Shown here in pieces: positions 29,635-39,200 of a stretch of 64,000 nucleotides of DNA (its first letter is position 1; each line of letters opens with the position of its first letter). A model generated the notes under the pieces. The model made no database searches. It had not been told where the DNA came from and worked only from the letters and a program-made list of their open reading frames with translations. Source of the stretch: Pseudomonas borbori (GTDB taxonomy: Bacteria > Pseudomonadota > Gammaproteobacteria > Pseudomonadales > Pseudomonadaceae); the NCBI RefSeq assembly GCF_900115555.1, contig NZ_FOWX01000018.1, positions 1 to 64,000 of the forward strand. Reading direction: 5' to 3'. Both the position numbers and the translations under genes were made by a program.

Positions 29635-32510
29635 CAGCCGATCTCCTCCACCAGGGCGCGCACTGCCGTGGCGCTATCCAGACCGAGTGCCTGGCGGGCC
29701 AGCAACTGGCTCTGGCTGAAATCCAGCTCACGCACCCGCGCCTTGACCAGCGCGATGCTGCGCGCCGACACGCTCAACTCGTCCACCCCCAGGCCGACCA
29801 GCAGGGGCACGGCGAGCATGTCGCAGGCCAGTTCGCCGCACACCCCGACCCACTTGCCATGGGCGTGGGCGGCGTCGACGGTCATGCCGATCAGGCGCAG
29901 TACCGACGGATGCAGGCCATCGGCCTGGGCCGACAGGGTCGGGTGGTCGCGGTCGATGGCCAGGGTGTACTGGGTCAGGTCGTTGGTGCCGATGCTGAAG
30001 AAGTCCACCTCGCGCGCCAGCACCGGCGCCAGCAGCGCCGCCGAGGGCACCTCGACCATGATCCCCAGCTGCAGGTCGGCCAGCGGAATCTCCTCGCGCA
30101 GGCGCAGCGCCATGTCGCGCGCGGTGCGCCACTCCTCGACGCAGCAGACCATCGGGAACATGATCCGCAGCGGCCGTCCCTCGGCCGCGGCGAGCAAGGC
30201 GCGCAACTGGGTTTCCAGGATCTCCGGGCGCTGCAGGCTGAGGCGGATGCCGCGCACGCCGAGGAAGGGGTTCACCTCCGCCGGCATCGGCCAGTACGGC
30301 AGCGGCTTGTCGCCGCCGACATCCAGGGTGCGCACCACCAGCGGCCGGCCGTCGAGGGCATCGAGCACGCGGCGGTACTCGACCTCCTGGGTCGCCTGGC
30401 TCGGCGCCTCGGCGTGGTCCATGAACACCAGCTCGGTGCGCAGCAGACCGATCGCCTCGCCGCCCAGCTCGACCGCCGCAGCGGCTTGAGCGCTGGCGCC
30501 GATATTGGCCGCCACTTCCAGACGATGACCGTCGCGGGTCACCGCCGGCTGCATGCGTTCGGCATGGGCACGCTCACGGCGGGCCTCGCTGGCCTCGCGC
30601 TGGCGCAAGGCCTGCTCCAGGGCCTGCTGATCGGGCGCCACGCGGAGCAGGCCGTGATCGCCATCGAGCAACAGCACTGTGCCCTGGGCCAACGCCAGCA
30701 CCGTCGCACCGGCCCCCACCACCGCCGGGATGCCCAGCGCGCGGGCGATGATCGCACTGTGCGCGGTGGCGCCACCGCGGGCGGTGAGGATGCCGGCGAC
30801 GCGCTGGCGATTGAGGTTGGCGACATCCGAAGGCGCCACTTCATCCATCACCAGAATGTAGGGCTCGTCCGGCTCGCGCAGCGCCTCGACGCCACACAGG
30901 CGGGCCAGCACGCGGCGGCCGATGTCGCGCAGATCGGCGGCGCGCTCGGCCAGCAGCGCATCATGCAAGGCTTCCTGCTGGGCGGCGACCGTCTCGATCT
31001 CGTCCGCCCAGGCCGCCTCGGCGCTGAGCCCCTGGTTCAGGCGCGCGGCCACGTCCTCGGCCAAGGCCGGGTCGCGCAGCATCGCCTGGTGGGTAATGAA
31101 TATCTCGCGGATATTGGCCTCGGCCGTGGCCTCGACCAGGCGCTGAATATCGGCGCTGACCTGCTCCAGCGCCGTGCTCAAGCGCCGTTGCTCGGCGGTC
31201 GCGCCTTGGCCTTGCCGCGGGTAATCGAGCACCGGCGGCACCCGCACCAACGCCGGGCCGATGGCGATACCCGGCGCCGCAGCAACCGCCTGCAGCCGTG
31301 CCCCGGCAGCCGGTGCCGGCAGTTTGGGCGCCGCGCTGACAATCGACGCGGCGCTGGCCGGCACGCCAGTCTCGGCCAGCGGCAAGGGCTCGATGCTTTC
31401 CCCCAGGCCCGCCAGCACGGCGGCTTCCAGGGCCGGCAGGACCTCGCCGGCAATCGCCGGTTCGGCGCTGAACTGCAGTGCCTGACCGCGCCGCGCGCCG
31501 AGCGCCAGCAGCTTGCTCAGACTCTTGACCGACACCCCGGCCCCCGCCTCCCCTGCCAGACGCACGCGCACCTCGCCGGCGAAAGCCAGGGCGATTTCGC
31601 TCAAGACCTTGGCCGGGCGAGCATGCAAGCCATGGGTATTGGCCAGGACCACCGAGCACATCGGCCAGTCGACGGGCACTTCGCCGCCCAGGGCCTCGAG
31701 CACGCTGCGGCTGCTGGTGGCCTGGCTGAAGGCCGCGGCGCGGCCCTCGATCAACAGATCGCAGAGGCGCTCGAGCAATTGCCGATGGGCCTCGCCGAGG
31801 CTGGCCAGGCAGAACAGGCCGGTCAATGGCTGGCCCTGGTAATCGAGCGGCTGCGCCGGAGTGACGAAAGCCAGGCCGGGACTGAGCACGGCCTGATCGC
31901 TGTGCAACCACCACAGGCCGTTGCCCAGCGGCAACGGTTGGCCCTGGGCCAGGCTGTTGGCGAAGCCGGACTCGGCGCAACCGGCCTTCTTCAGCAGCCG
32001 CGCGCCCTGCCAGAGCAGTTCGTCGAAATCCTCGACCGCCACGCCCAGGCCGATCAGCTGACTGTCCAGCGCCAGTTCCTGCGGCGCGCCCTGCAGCAGC
32101 GCGACTATCGCCTCGGGTTCCCGCGCCTCGCGCAACGCCGGGGCGAGATCGCCTTCGCCGAGGGCGCGGGTCAGCAGTTGCAGCAGGCGCAGGTGCTCAT
32201 CCGAGCGGGCGGCGATGGCAATCGCCAGGTAGACCATCTGCCCATTGCCCCAGTCCACCCCTTCGGGGAACTGAATCAGGCGCACCCCGGTGCAATGCAC
32301 CTGATCGCGGGTTTCTGGCGTGCCATGGGGAATCGCGATGCCCTGCCCCAGGTAGGTCGAACCCTGCGCTTCGCGCGCCTGCATCCCGGCGAGATAACCG
32401 GGGGTGACCAGGTCATCGGCGATCAGGCGATCGGCCAGCAGCGCCAGCGCCGCCTGTTTATCCGGGGCGCTATGGCCCATCTGGATCTGCGTGACATTCA
32501 ACTCGAGCAT
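29634..32510 (-). CDS. fruB: Fructose-specific PTS multiphosphoryl protein (EIIA-HPr-EI)
   Basis: A 958-residue fusion carrying the whole soluble phosphorelay of the fructose PTS. Order: EIIA (phospho-His62 in IAIPHGTP), a linker, HPr (phospho-His296 in GLHARPAKVL), and Enzyme I (phospho-His in GGATAHSAIIAR at about 590; PEP-site motifs EVPSAALLAP, GTNDLTQYTLAIDRDH, CGELACD). The ATG at 32510 follows an AGAGGAGAA site; the in-frame extension upstream is not family-like. It heads the fru operon and is divergent from cra. Confidence 0.95.
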   Translation of the reverse strand: MLELNVTQIQMGHSAPDKQAALALLADRLIADDLVTPGYLAGMQAREAQGSTYLGQGIAIPHGTPETRDQVHCTGVRLIQFPEGVDWGNGQMVYLAIAIAARSDEHLRLLQLLTRALGEGDLAPALREAREPEAIVALLQGAPQELALDSQLIGLGVAVEDFDELLWQGARLLKKAGCAESGFANSLAQGQPLPLGNGLWWLHSDQAVLSPGLAFVTPAQPLDYQGQPLTGLFCLASLGEAHRQLLERLCDLLIEGRAAAFSQATSSRSVLEALGGEVPVDWPMCSVVLANTHGLHARPAKVLSEIALAFAGEVRVRLAGEAGAGVSVKSLSKLLALGARRGQALQFSAEPAIAGEVLPALEAAVLAGLGESIEPLPLAETGVPASAASIVSAAPKLPAPAAGARLQAVAAAPGIAIGPALVRVPPVLDYPRQGQGATAEQRRLSTALEQVSADIQRLVEATAEANIREIFITHQAMLRDPALAEDVAARLNQGLSAEAAWADEIETVAAQQEALHDALLAERAADLRDIGRRVLARLCGVEALREPDEPYILVMDEVAPSDVANLNRQRVAGILTARGGATAHSAIIARALGIPAVVGAGATVLALAQGTVLLLDGDHGLLRVAPDQQALEQALRQREASEARRERAHAERMQPAVTRDGHRLEVAANIGASAQAAAAVELGGEAIGLLRTELVFMDHAEAPSQATQEVEYRRVLDALDGRPLVVRTLDVGGDKPLPYWPMPAEVNPFLGVRGIRLSLQRPEILETQLRALLAAAEGRPLRIMFPMVCCVEEWRTARDMALRLREEIPLADLQLGIMVEVPSAALLAPVLAREVDFFSIGTNDLTQYTLAIDRDHPTLSAQADGLHPSVLRLIGMTVDAAHAHGKWVGVCGELACDMLAVPLLVGLGVDELSVSARSIALVKARVRELDFSQSQLLARQALGLDSATAVRALVEEIG

Positions 32511-32591
32511 TTTATTGTTCTCCTCTGGCAGGTGAGGCTGGCTGTCGCAGGCACCCGCGCCACCCAAAGGGTAGTCAATCGGCTCGCCTGC

Positions 32592-32603
32592 TGAATCGTT
32601 TCA
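32592..32603. promoter_or_regulatory. Cra/FruR operator
   Basis: TGAATCGTTTCA, preceded by GC and followed by CC, is one base away from the E. coli Cra consensus palindrome TGAAACGTTTCA. It lies 82 bases upstream of the fruB start and about 235 upstream of cra, the expected place for fructose 1-phosphate-relieved repression of the fru operon. Confidence 0.8.
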
Positions 32604-32708
32604 CCTAATGACTGGCACGTTAACCCATAATCGGCGATCCTTGAAGCCCGGCTGTCACCACATTCATTACCATCCGCGTATCGTGACAGGGTTCAAAGGT
32701 CGCAAAAT

Positions 32709-32772
32709 TGTAGGAGCACGCCATGCGTGCGAATCGCCGGCATGGCGGAGTGCCGCCCAGCCGCTCCTGCAA
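32709..32772. repeat. Degenerate REP-like palindrome
   Basis: Begins TGTAGGAGCACGCCATGCGT and ends CGCTCCTGCA. It keeps the TGTAGGAGC/GCTCCT outer ends of the palindromes at 62026-62098 and 63493-63556, but the inner arms are eroded. Confidence 0.55.
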
Positions 32773-32838
32773 CCCGATGGCTAACGGCGCGTGGGACTCC
32801 ACGACAAATGATCTGTGACGCGACACTAGGACTACGCC

Positions 32839-33834
32839 TTGAAACTCAGCGACATCGCCCGTCTGGCCCAGGTTTCCGTGACCACCGCCAGCTACGTGAT
32901 CAACGGCCAGGCCGACAAACGGCGGATCAGCGCCGCCACCGTGGCGCGGGTACTGGAAGTGGTCGAACGCCACGGCTACCGTCCCGACCAGCAAGCCGCC
33001 GGCCTGCGCCGCGGGCAGAGCCGCTGCCTGGGTTTCATCCTGCCGGACCTGGAGAACCCCAGTTACGCGCGCCTGGCCAAGCTGCTGGAACAGCGCGCCC
33101 GCGCCGCCGGCTACCAGTTGCTGATCGCCAGCTCCGATGACGACCCGAGCAGCGAGCGCCAGTTGCTCGAACTGTTCCGCTCGCGCCGTTGCGACGCACT
33201 GATCGTCGCCAGTTGCCTGCCCCAGGACGATCCGGCCTACCCGCGCCTGCTCGCGGCCGGCGTGCCGGTGATCGCCGTCGACCGCGCCCTCGATCCCGCG
33301 CACATCTGCTCGGTGGTCAGCGACGACCAGCAGGCCGGCGCCCTGCTCACCGCCAGCCTGCTCAACCCGCCGCCGCGGCATATCGCCCTGATCGGCGCGC
33401 GCCCGGAACTGCCGATCAGCCAGGCCCGCGAACGCGGCTTTCGTCAGGCCCTGAACGATTTCGGCGGCACTGTCAGCGTCAGCCATGCCGAACAATTCAA
33501 CCGCGCCTGTGGCTACCGGCAGATGCGCGCCCTGCTGGACAACCCCGCCGACCTGCCGGATGCGCTGATCACCACCGCCTATGTGCTGCTCGAAGGGGTC
33601 TTCGATGCCTTGCAGGAACAATCGGGGCCTGGCGTCGAGGGTCTACGCCTGGCCACCTTCGGCGACACCCAGTTGCTGGATTTCCTGCCGCTGCGGGTCA
33701 ACGCCATAGTCCAGCAACACGCCCAGATCGCCGAGCGCGTCCTCGATCTGGCCCTGCGCGCCATCGAGCAGAATGACTACCAGCCCGGTATCGAAGCCAT
33801 CCCGCGCCTGCTCAAGATCCGCCGCGCGTTGTAA
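32839..33834 (+). CDS. cra: Catabolite repressor/activator Cra (FruR)
   Basis: A 331-residue LacI-family regulator starting MKLSDIARLAQVSVTTASYV (TTG start codon), a clear helix-turn-helix, followed by the hinge and a periplasmic-binding-like effector domain (GFILPDLENPSYARLAKLLE). Fructose 1-phosphate is the known effector in Pseudomonas, and the main target is the divergent fruBKA operon. In pseudomonads Cra is a mostly local regulator. Confidence 0.93.
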   Translation: MKLSDIARLAQVSVTTASYVINGQADKRRISAATVARVLEVVERHGYRPDQQAAGLRRGQSRCLGFILPDLENPSYARLAKLLEQRARAAGYQLLIASSDDDPSSERQLLELFRSRRCDALIVASCLPQDDPAYPRLLAAGVPVIAVDRALDPAHICSVVSDDQQAGALLTASLLNPPPRHIALIGARPELPISQARERGFRQALNDFGGTVSVSHAEQFNRACGYRQMRALLDNPADLPDALITTAYVLLEGVFDALQEQSGPGVEGLRLATFGDTQLLDFLPLRVNAIVQQHAQIAERVLDLALRAIEQNDYQPGIEAIPRLLKIRRAL

Positions 33835-33931
33835 CAAGCGATGGCCGGCGCATCACCCTTAACTCCAAAGGTCGGCTGCTGAAGCGGCATGCCGACTGGC
33901 GCAGCGCCGACAAATCACCGATGCTTTGCCC

Positions 33932-34714
33932 ATGCGCCTGATCGATACCCACACCCACCTGGATTTCCCCGACTTCGACGCCGACCGCGCCGAGCTGCTC
34001 GCGCGCTGCCGTACCCGGGGTGTCGAGCGCCTGGTGGTGCTCGGCGTACACCAGGGCAACTGGCAGCGGCTGTGGGATCTGGTGCAGGGCGATGCCGGCC
34101 TGTACGCCGCCTTCGGCCTGCACCCGGTCTATCTGGACCAACATCGCCCCGAACACCTGCATGAATTGCGCGACTGGCTACAGCGCCTGACCGGCCACCG
34201 GCAACTCTGCGCGGTGGGCGAGTTCGGCCTGGACTATTTCCTCGAACAGCTCGACCGTGAACGCCAACAGACGCTGTTCGAGGCACAACTGCGTCTGGCG
34301 CTGGAGTTCGAACTGCCGGCCCTGCTGCACGTGCGGCGCGCCCACGCCGCCAGCATCGCCACCTTGAAGCAGCTCAAGCTCCCACGCGGCGGCATCATCC
34401 ACGCCTTCGCCGGCAGCTATGAGGAGGCCCGCGAATACCTCAAGCTGGGCTTCAAACTGGGCCTCGGCGGCGCGCCGACCTGGCCCCAGGCCAGACGCCT
34501 GCAGCAGACCCTGTCGCGCCTGCCGCTGGATGCCGTGGTGCTGGAAACCGACGCCCCGGACATGGCCCCGGCCATGCACCCGTATCAGCGCAACAGCCCG
34601 GAATACCTGCCGGAAATCTGCAGCGAACTGGCGCGACTGATGAACGTCGCCCCGGAGCAACTGGCCGCAGCCAGCAGTCGCAATGCCGCCGACTTGTTCG
34701 GCTGGGTTCTCTGA
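33932..34714 (+). CDS. TatD family hydrolase
   Basis: A 260-residue metal-dependent hydrolase. The metal motif is near the start (IDTHTHLDF, His7 and His9), with a Glu in VGEFGLDYF, His residues in LHVRRAH and IHAFAGSYEEA, and ETDAPDM near the end. Family members are 3'-5' DNases or related phosphoesterases. ATG at 33932 is chosen over a TTG two codons upstream. It lies about 100 bases after cra on the same strand and may share its transcript. Confidence 0.88.
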   Translation: MRLIDTHTHLDFPDFDADRAELLARCRTRGVERLVVLGVHQGNWQRLWDLVQGDAGLYAAFGLHPVYLDQHRPEHLHELRDWLQRLTGHRQLCAVGEFGLDYFLEQLDRERQQTLFEAQLRLALEFELPALLHVRRAHAASIATLKQLKLPRGGIIHAFAGSYEEAREYLKLGFKLGLGGAPTWPQARRLQQTLSRLPLDAVVLETDAPDMAPAMHPYQRNSPEYLPEICSELARLMNVAPEQLAAASSRNAADLFGWVL

Positions 34715-34803
34715 GCACCACAGCCTAGCTCCGGGTACCCACATCCAAGGGCCGCTCGCTCACCGGAGTTGATCGCCCTCCAGGAGCAGCAGACAGCGCA
34801 TCC

Positions 34804-35892
34804 TCAGCCCAAACGCCCGTCTGGCGCGTAAGGCGTCGGATCGATGATCGGCTCATTTCCGAGCAGCAGATCGGTCAGCAACTGGCAGGAGGCCGGCGCC
34901 AGCACCAGGCCGTTGCGGAAATGCCCGCAGTTCAACCAGAGACCGTCATGCCCCGGTACCGGCCCGATAAAGGGAATGCCATGTGGCGAGCCCGGGCGCA
35001 ATCCGGCCCAATGGCCCACCACCTCGGCATCGGCCAGCGCCGGCAGCAACCCAACCGCCGACGCCTTGAGGCTGGCCAGGGCTTCTTCGCTGGGCGTCTT
35101 GTCGAACCCCAGATATTCCAGCGTACTGCCAATCAGGACATGGCCATCGCGCCGCGGAATCGCGTAGCGCCCGTTGGCCAGCACGATACTGGTGAGAAAG
35201 TCCTCGGTGCACTTGTAGAGGATCATCTGCCCCTTCACCGGCTCGACCGGCAACGCGAGGCCCAGGCTGCGCAACAGCTCGCCGCTCCAGGCGCCGGCGG
35301 CAACCACCACATGATCGCCACGGATGTCGCCAGCGGAACTGTGCACACCACGGATCCGCTCGCCTTCGCGAATAAACCCGCTAACCGCACACTGCTCATG
35401 CACGGTCACATTGGGCATCTGCACCAGCGCCGCACGCAACGCCTTGACCAGGCGCGGGTTGCGCACATTGGCCACGCCCGACATGTGCAACGCCCGCGAG
35501 AAGCGCCTGGCCAACGCCGGTACCGCCCGATACACCGCCTCGACGGGCACCGCCTGCATCGGCCGCTGTTCACGCGCGGCCCAGGCCAGGGGCGCGGCCT
35601 GCTCCTGGTCGAGCCAGTACAGGCCGGTGACATACACCTCGGGATCGATGCCGGTGTCGGCCAGCAACTGCGCCCCCAGCTGCGGGTAAAAATCCTGCGA
35701 CCAGTGCGCCAGAGCCGTCACCGCCGGCCGGTAGCGCCAGGGATAGAGCGGCGAAACGATGCCGCCTCCGGCCCAGGAGGCTTCGCCGCCCAGCGCACCC
35801 TGATCGAGCAGGCATACCTCGACACCAGCCGCGGCCAACAAGCGCGCCGACAACAAGCCGATAGCGCCACCCCCCACCATCAAGACTCGCAT
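34804..35892 (-). CDS. thiO: Glycine oxidase ThiO
   Basis: A 362-residue FAD-dependent amine oxidase with the dinucleotide-binding motif VGGGAIG (6-12) and the C-terminal FAD contact WAGLRPGSPHGIPFIGP. ThiO oxidises glycine to the iminoglycine used for the thiazole part of thiamine. Starting at 35892 gives a GGAGAA site and the conserved MRVLMVGGG. As in P. aeruginosa, it neighbours the minor pilin cluster. A hairpin with a T-run lies 12 bases upstream of its ribosome site, so its own promoter may overlap that hairpin. Confidence 0.92.
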   Translation of the reverse strand: MRVLMVGGGAIGLLSARLLAAAGVEVCLLDQGALGGEASWAGGGIVSPLYPWRYRPAVTALAHWSQDFYPQLGAQLLADTGIDPEVYVTGLYWLDQEQAAPLAWAAREQRPMQAVPVEAVYRAVPALARRFSRALHMSGVANVRNPRLVKALRAALVQMPNVTVHEQCAVSGFIREGERIRGVHSSAGDIRGDHVVVAAGAWSGELLRSLGLALPVEPVKGQMILYKCTEDFLTSIVLANGRYAIPRRDGHVLIGSTLEYLGFDKTPSEEALASLKASAVGLLPALADAEVVGHWAGLRPGSPHGIPFIGPVPGHDGLWLNCGHFRNGLVLAPASCQLLTDLLLGNEPIIDPTPYAPDGRLG

Positions 35893-35903
35893 AGCTTCTC
35901 CAA

Positions 35904-35930
35904 TAAAAACGGGCCGCAAAGGCGGCCCGT
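35904..35930 (-). terminator. Hairpin/terminator between pilin region and thiO
   Basis: Nine-bp stem (ACGGGCCGC/GCGGCCCGT, four-base loop) followed on the minus strand by TTTTTATT, ending just before the thiO ribosome site. A TATAAC hexamer at 35931-35936 immediately upstream could be a thiO -10; if so the hairpin sits at the thiO 5' end instead of ending the pilin transcript. Confidence 0.65.
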
Positions 35931-35952
35931 TATACGTCATAAACCCGGTGTA

Positions 35953-36264
35953 TTTCTACCAGCACGCCTGCATGGCGCCGGCCGCGTTATTCAGCGTTTG
36001 CCCACCGGTGTGGGCGACCCGGTGATCGCCGCGGCGCACAAGCTAGCGCCGCCAGCACGCCGCCAGGCTGGCCCCCGTAGCCTGCCCTTTGGCCCCAGTA
36101 TTGCCTAGGGTCATAGTGCCGCAGGTATCGTTCGCCATGCCCCCCTTGGATACATGCTGGCTGTGGGTTCGCGGGCGAAGTTCAGGTCGTAATATTTGCT
36201 GGTACCGTCCTTGGGCGACTCCGTGAAAGGCAGATCGGGGGCCGCCTCACTCGCCCTCCCCTGG
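35953..36264 (-). pseudogene. Type IV pilin (PilE-like) 3' remnants, two tandem C-termini
   Basis: Downstream of the operon B PilY1 gene, the minus strand encodes pilin fragments without a start. Fragment one (about 36264 to 36046) reads PDLPFTESPKDGTSKYYDLN, then, after a frameshift or deletion near 36145, GMANDTCGTMTLGNTGAKGQ and ends LAACW plus two residues. Fragment two (about 36015 to 35953) reads HTGGQTLNNAAGAMQACW and a stop. Both end with the Cys-Trp typical of PilE-type pilins. The N-terminal GFTLIEL helix is missing, so neither can be a functional pilin. The site is where pilE stands in P. aeruginosa. Confidence 0.75.
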
Positions 36265-36287
36265 CAGAGCCGGGGGAGGGCCATTCG

Positions 36288-39200
36288 CTACTGCAGCTGG
36301 CGCCAGGACTGACGTCCGACCTTGTCGCCCGAGCCCTCCTCCAGCGTTACCCCTAGCGTTCCGCTGGAACCAGAGGTGTACTTATATTCGACTTCACCGG
36401 CGCCGATGATACCGGGCGTCTTGATGATCTCGCCAAAGCTCTTGCCGTTTGCCGGGAGCCTGGTCCCATCGTCCAGGAGAATGAAGTCGTTATCGTCAAT
36501 CAAGCCGTCGCCATTCACATCGAAGACCGAGTACGGCAAGCGACCACCATTGAAGGCGTCCAATTCCATCAACCAGCTGCTACCGCCAAAGGCACATGCA
36601 TCCGCCGAGGGGATCAAGGTGGTGAATATGATTCGCCCGCCCCGCAACAGCGCCTGGCTAACCACCCGTTCTCCCGCCCCATTAGTGGCCCCAGGCGATT
36701 GCAAGTCCAGGTAGAAACCTTTCTTGGTCGAGTAATCGACCTCATTCGTCGAGGTCATACGGTAGCCGAACCGGTATTCGCCCCACGACTCTACCCCCGA
36801 CGTCACCCCCTCATTGGTCACCGTCTGCTGTACCAGACTGGACAGCGCGGTAACTCTCGAGCCGCCATCGTAGACCGCATAGAAGCGCTGCAATTGTGGC
36901 GAACTGCCAACCACGTTATCGCCTGTCTCGAAGTACTTTCCGGTACCGAAATAAACCATCACGCCACTACCGGCGGCAGGGTTGCGACCTGCAGTAGCGC
37001 GAGCGGTTATCGCCTGCCCCGCACCACCTCCGACAGCGGTGAACAACGGCTTGGGAGTATTGCCTTGCTTATAGGCCACATCCCATTGCGTAGCGTTGGC
37101 ATGGGTCAGGTCGAACTTCCACATGTTCCCCAACAAATCACCCGCATAAACCACATCGGTGATCCGGTCGTTGTTGGTATCGACCGGCAGCGGCGTAGCC
37201 AATCCATTGCCGGTCCCCGAAACGCCCGTATCGATCGCTTTCAATAACTGCCCATCGGACAACCTGACGACAAACAGCTTCACATTGTCGCCGCTGTCGT
37301 AGCCGTTGCCGAAGATGGCCACCCAATCCCCCGATGCAAGCCTGGCAATCACGGGATTGCTCATGGCGGTACCCAACTTGTCGGTCGCATTCGCGGCGGT
37401 GGAAAACTCCCAGAGCACGCTGTTCGCTCCCAAACTGCCCGGATCGCTTACATCGATGGCGAACACCGACTTGCCCCCCGCCCCGGTAGAACCAACCAGG
37501 ACGGTTTTCCAAGCACCGCCGATATAGGCATCTGAGGCCCGCGCAGAGCCGTCGACAAAGTATTGGTGGGTATAACCAGGGTCCGTCAGCGACGCCAACT
37601 TGGGCGCCGCCTGCGACCCATAGGCGGCGGCGGGAATGAACGCGAACAGCTCGCGACCCGTATTGGCATCGAAACCATGCAACATCCCGTCGTTCGCGCC
37701 GACGTACAGCATGGGTGTTTTGCTCTGCTTGGCTGTCACGTAGGCCGCATAGCTGCTCCCCCCAGTAGCCAGCACGGAGAAGCCGAAATCCTCCTTCTTC
37801 ACGAACAAAGGATCGGAGTTGACGACATCGCCCAGCAACCTGGTCCGGTTACGATATGGCCCGCCTTGATCAACTTCCCGGGCCTGAGAGCCGCGCAGCC
37901 ACTCCAGCCGCTCCTGCCCCACCAAGTCTGCGGCACCGTTATTCAGGGCGTCACGCTGAGCCTCGCTGAGCAAATTCCAGCTAGCCGTCACGAAGCTAAC
38001 CGCCTGGCTGCCCGTCCAAGTCACGATATTGCGATCGGCCGCTGCCGGAATGCCGTCACTGGTCGACCACGCCAGGGAAGCAATCTGCCCGCTGGAATCC
38101 ACCGGGTAGGCGAGCAACTCGCCGGACCAGTCGGCACTGTCAAATTTTGCCTGGTAGACGAAGGTGTCGGCATCCAAGCGTGTCGAGTTGGTTGCTACCG
38201 CCGATGCGGACCCTGTATTGGCGATGATGTTGTTCAGGGCAACCTTGATGGTGGTGGCAACTTCGGCGGGAGTCTTCGCGTTCAACATCTGCCCGCGACC
38301 ATTGATGGTGGCGTGCCACAGGTCATCCACAGCGCGCGGGCTGCGAGCCGGGAAACTGCTCCACCAAGCGGGCGGAGCGGCGTAGGGGTCGACTTGAGGA
38401 TCTGCATCCGGGTCGAACAGAATACCCTTGCTGCCAAGCGTGACCCCGTAAGTCAGCATATGCAGGTTACGCTTGCAATCAGTCCCCGGGGGCGGGCTGG
38501 CCGTATTGCAAGCGGAGGCCACAGGTACACGACCGGCAGGAAAGCCCGCACCGGTGCGCAGGGGGCTGTTGTAATACTTCATGGCGATATCCGCCATGGT
38601 ATCGCTCACGGTGTCGGCATAGGGCTCGCCCTGGTTGCCATCGGCGTTGCCCGCACTCGGGCTAGCCGTAGAACTGTTGCTGAAGCCATCGGTAAACAGG
38701 ATGGTCGCATTGGCCTGACAGGCGAACTGGACCGGAGCGTCGGCGTCCGTTCGTTTTAGTTGTTCACCGGCATGGGTGAGCGCCTCACGGTTCGGCGTAC
38801 CGCCGTTGACGGTTGGCGCCAGTACTGCCGAAAAGAAACTGTCGCGCTGGGCAGGCACGGAAAGATCGCGCATGGTCAGTGCGGTTCGGTTGTTAATGCG
38901 GAAGGTGGCTGCCCGAATCGTGGTCATGTCCTTGAAGGACGCGGCCACCCCACCCCGAGTCGCCAGCTGGCGCTTGCGGTAATAGCTGAACCAGTTGGCG
39001 AAATTCTGGATGGCGGCCTGGTACTTGGCCGTATCGGAAAAGTTGCCCGGCTTTATCTGGTACAGGTACAGATCCGCTGCACTCGCCCCCGGAGAGAAGC
39101 CGCTTCTCTGCGCAGCGGCGGTATAACCATAAGATGCGGGAAGCAACTCACTGGAGTAGAAAGAGGCCGGAAAATAGCTGATGGCGTAGCTCGTATCATT

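Larger units (their letters stand above)
32511..32838. other. Divergent regulatory region fruB/cra
   Basis: No gene seen. Holds the Cra-type operator (32592-32603), a degenerate REP-like palindrome (32709-32772) and the TTG-start ribosome site of cra (AGGA, 32828-32831). Confidence 0.6.

Noticed and set aside
29628..32594. A 988-codon plus-strand open frame opposite fruB
   Set aside because: Low-complexity Gln/His/Arg-rich shadow of fruB with no family motifs.
35893..35950. Possible TPP riboswitch before thiO
   Set aside because: Only a simple hairpin is present; the conserved THI-box elements are not seen and the leader is far too short.
35953..36264. Active pilin antigenic-variation system
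   Set aside because: Only two short damaged fragments are seen; there is no series of cassettes and no sign of a G-quadruplex-type initiation sequence near pilE, so decay is the simpler reading.
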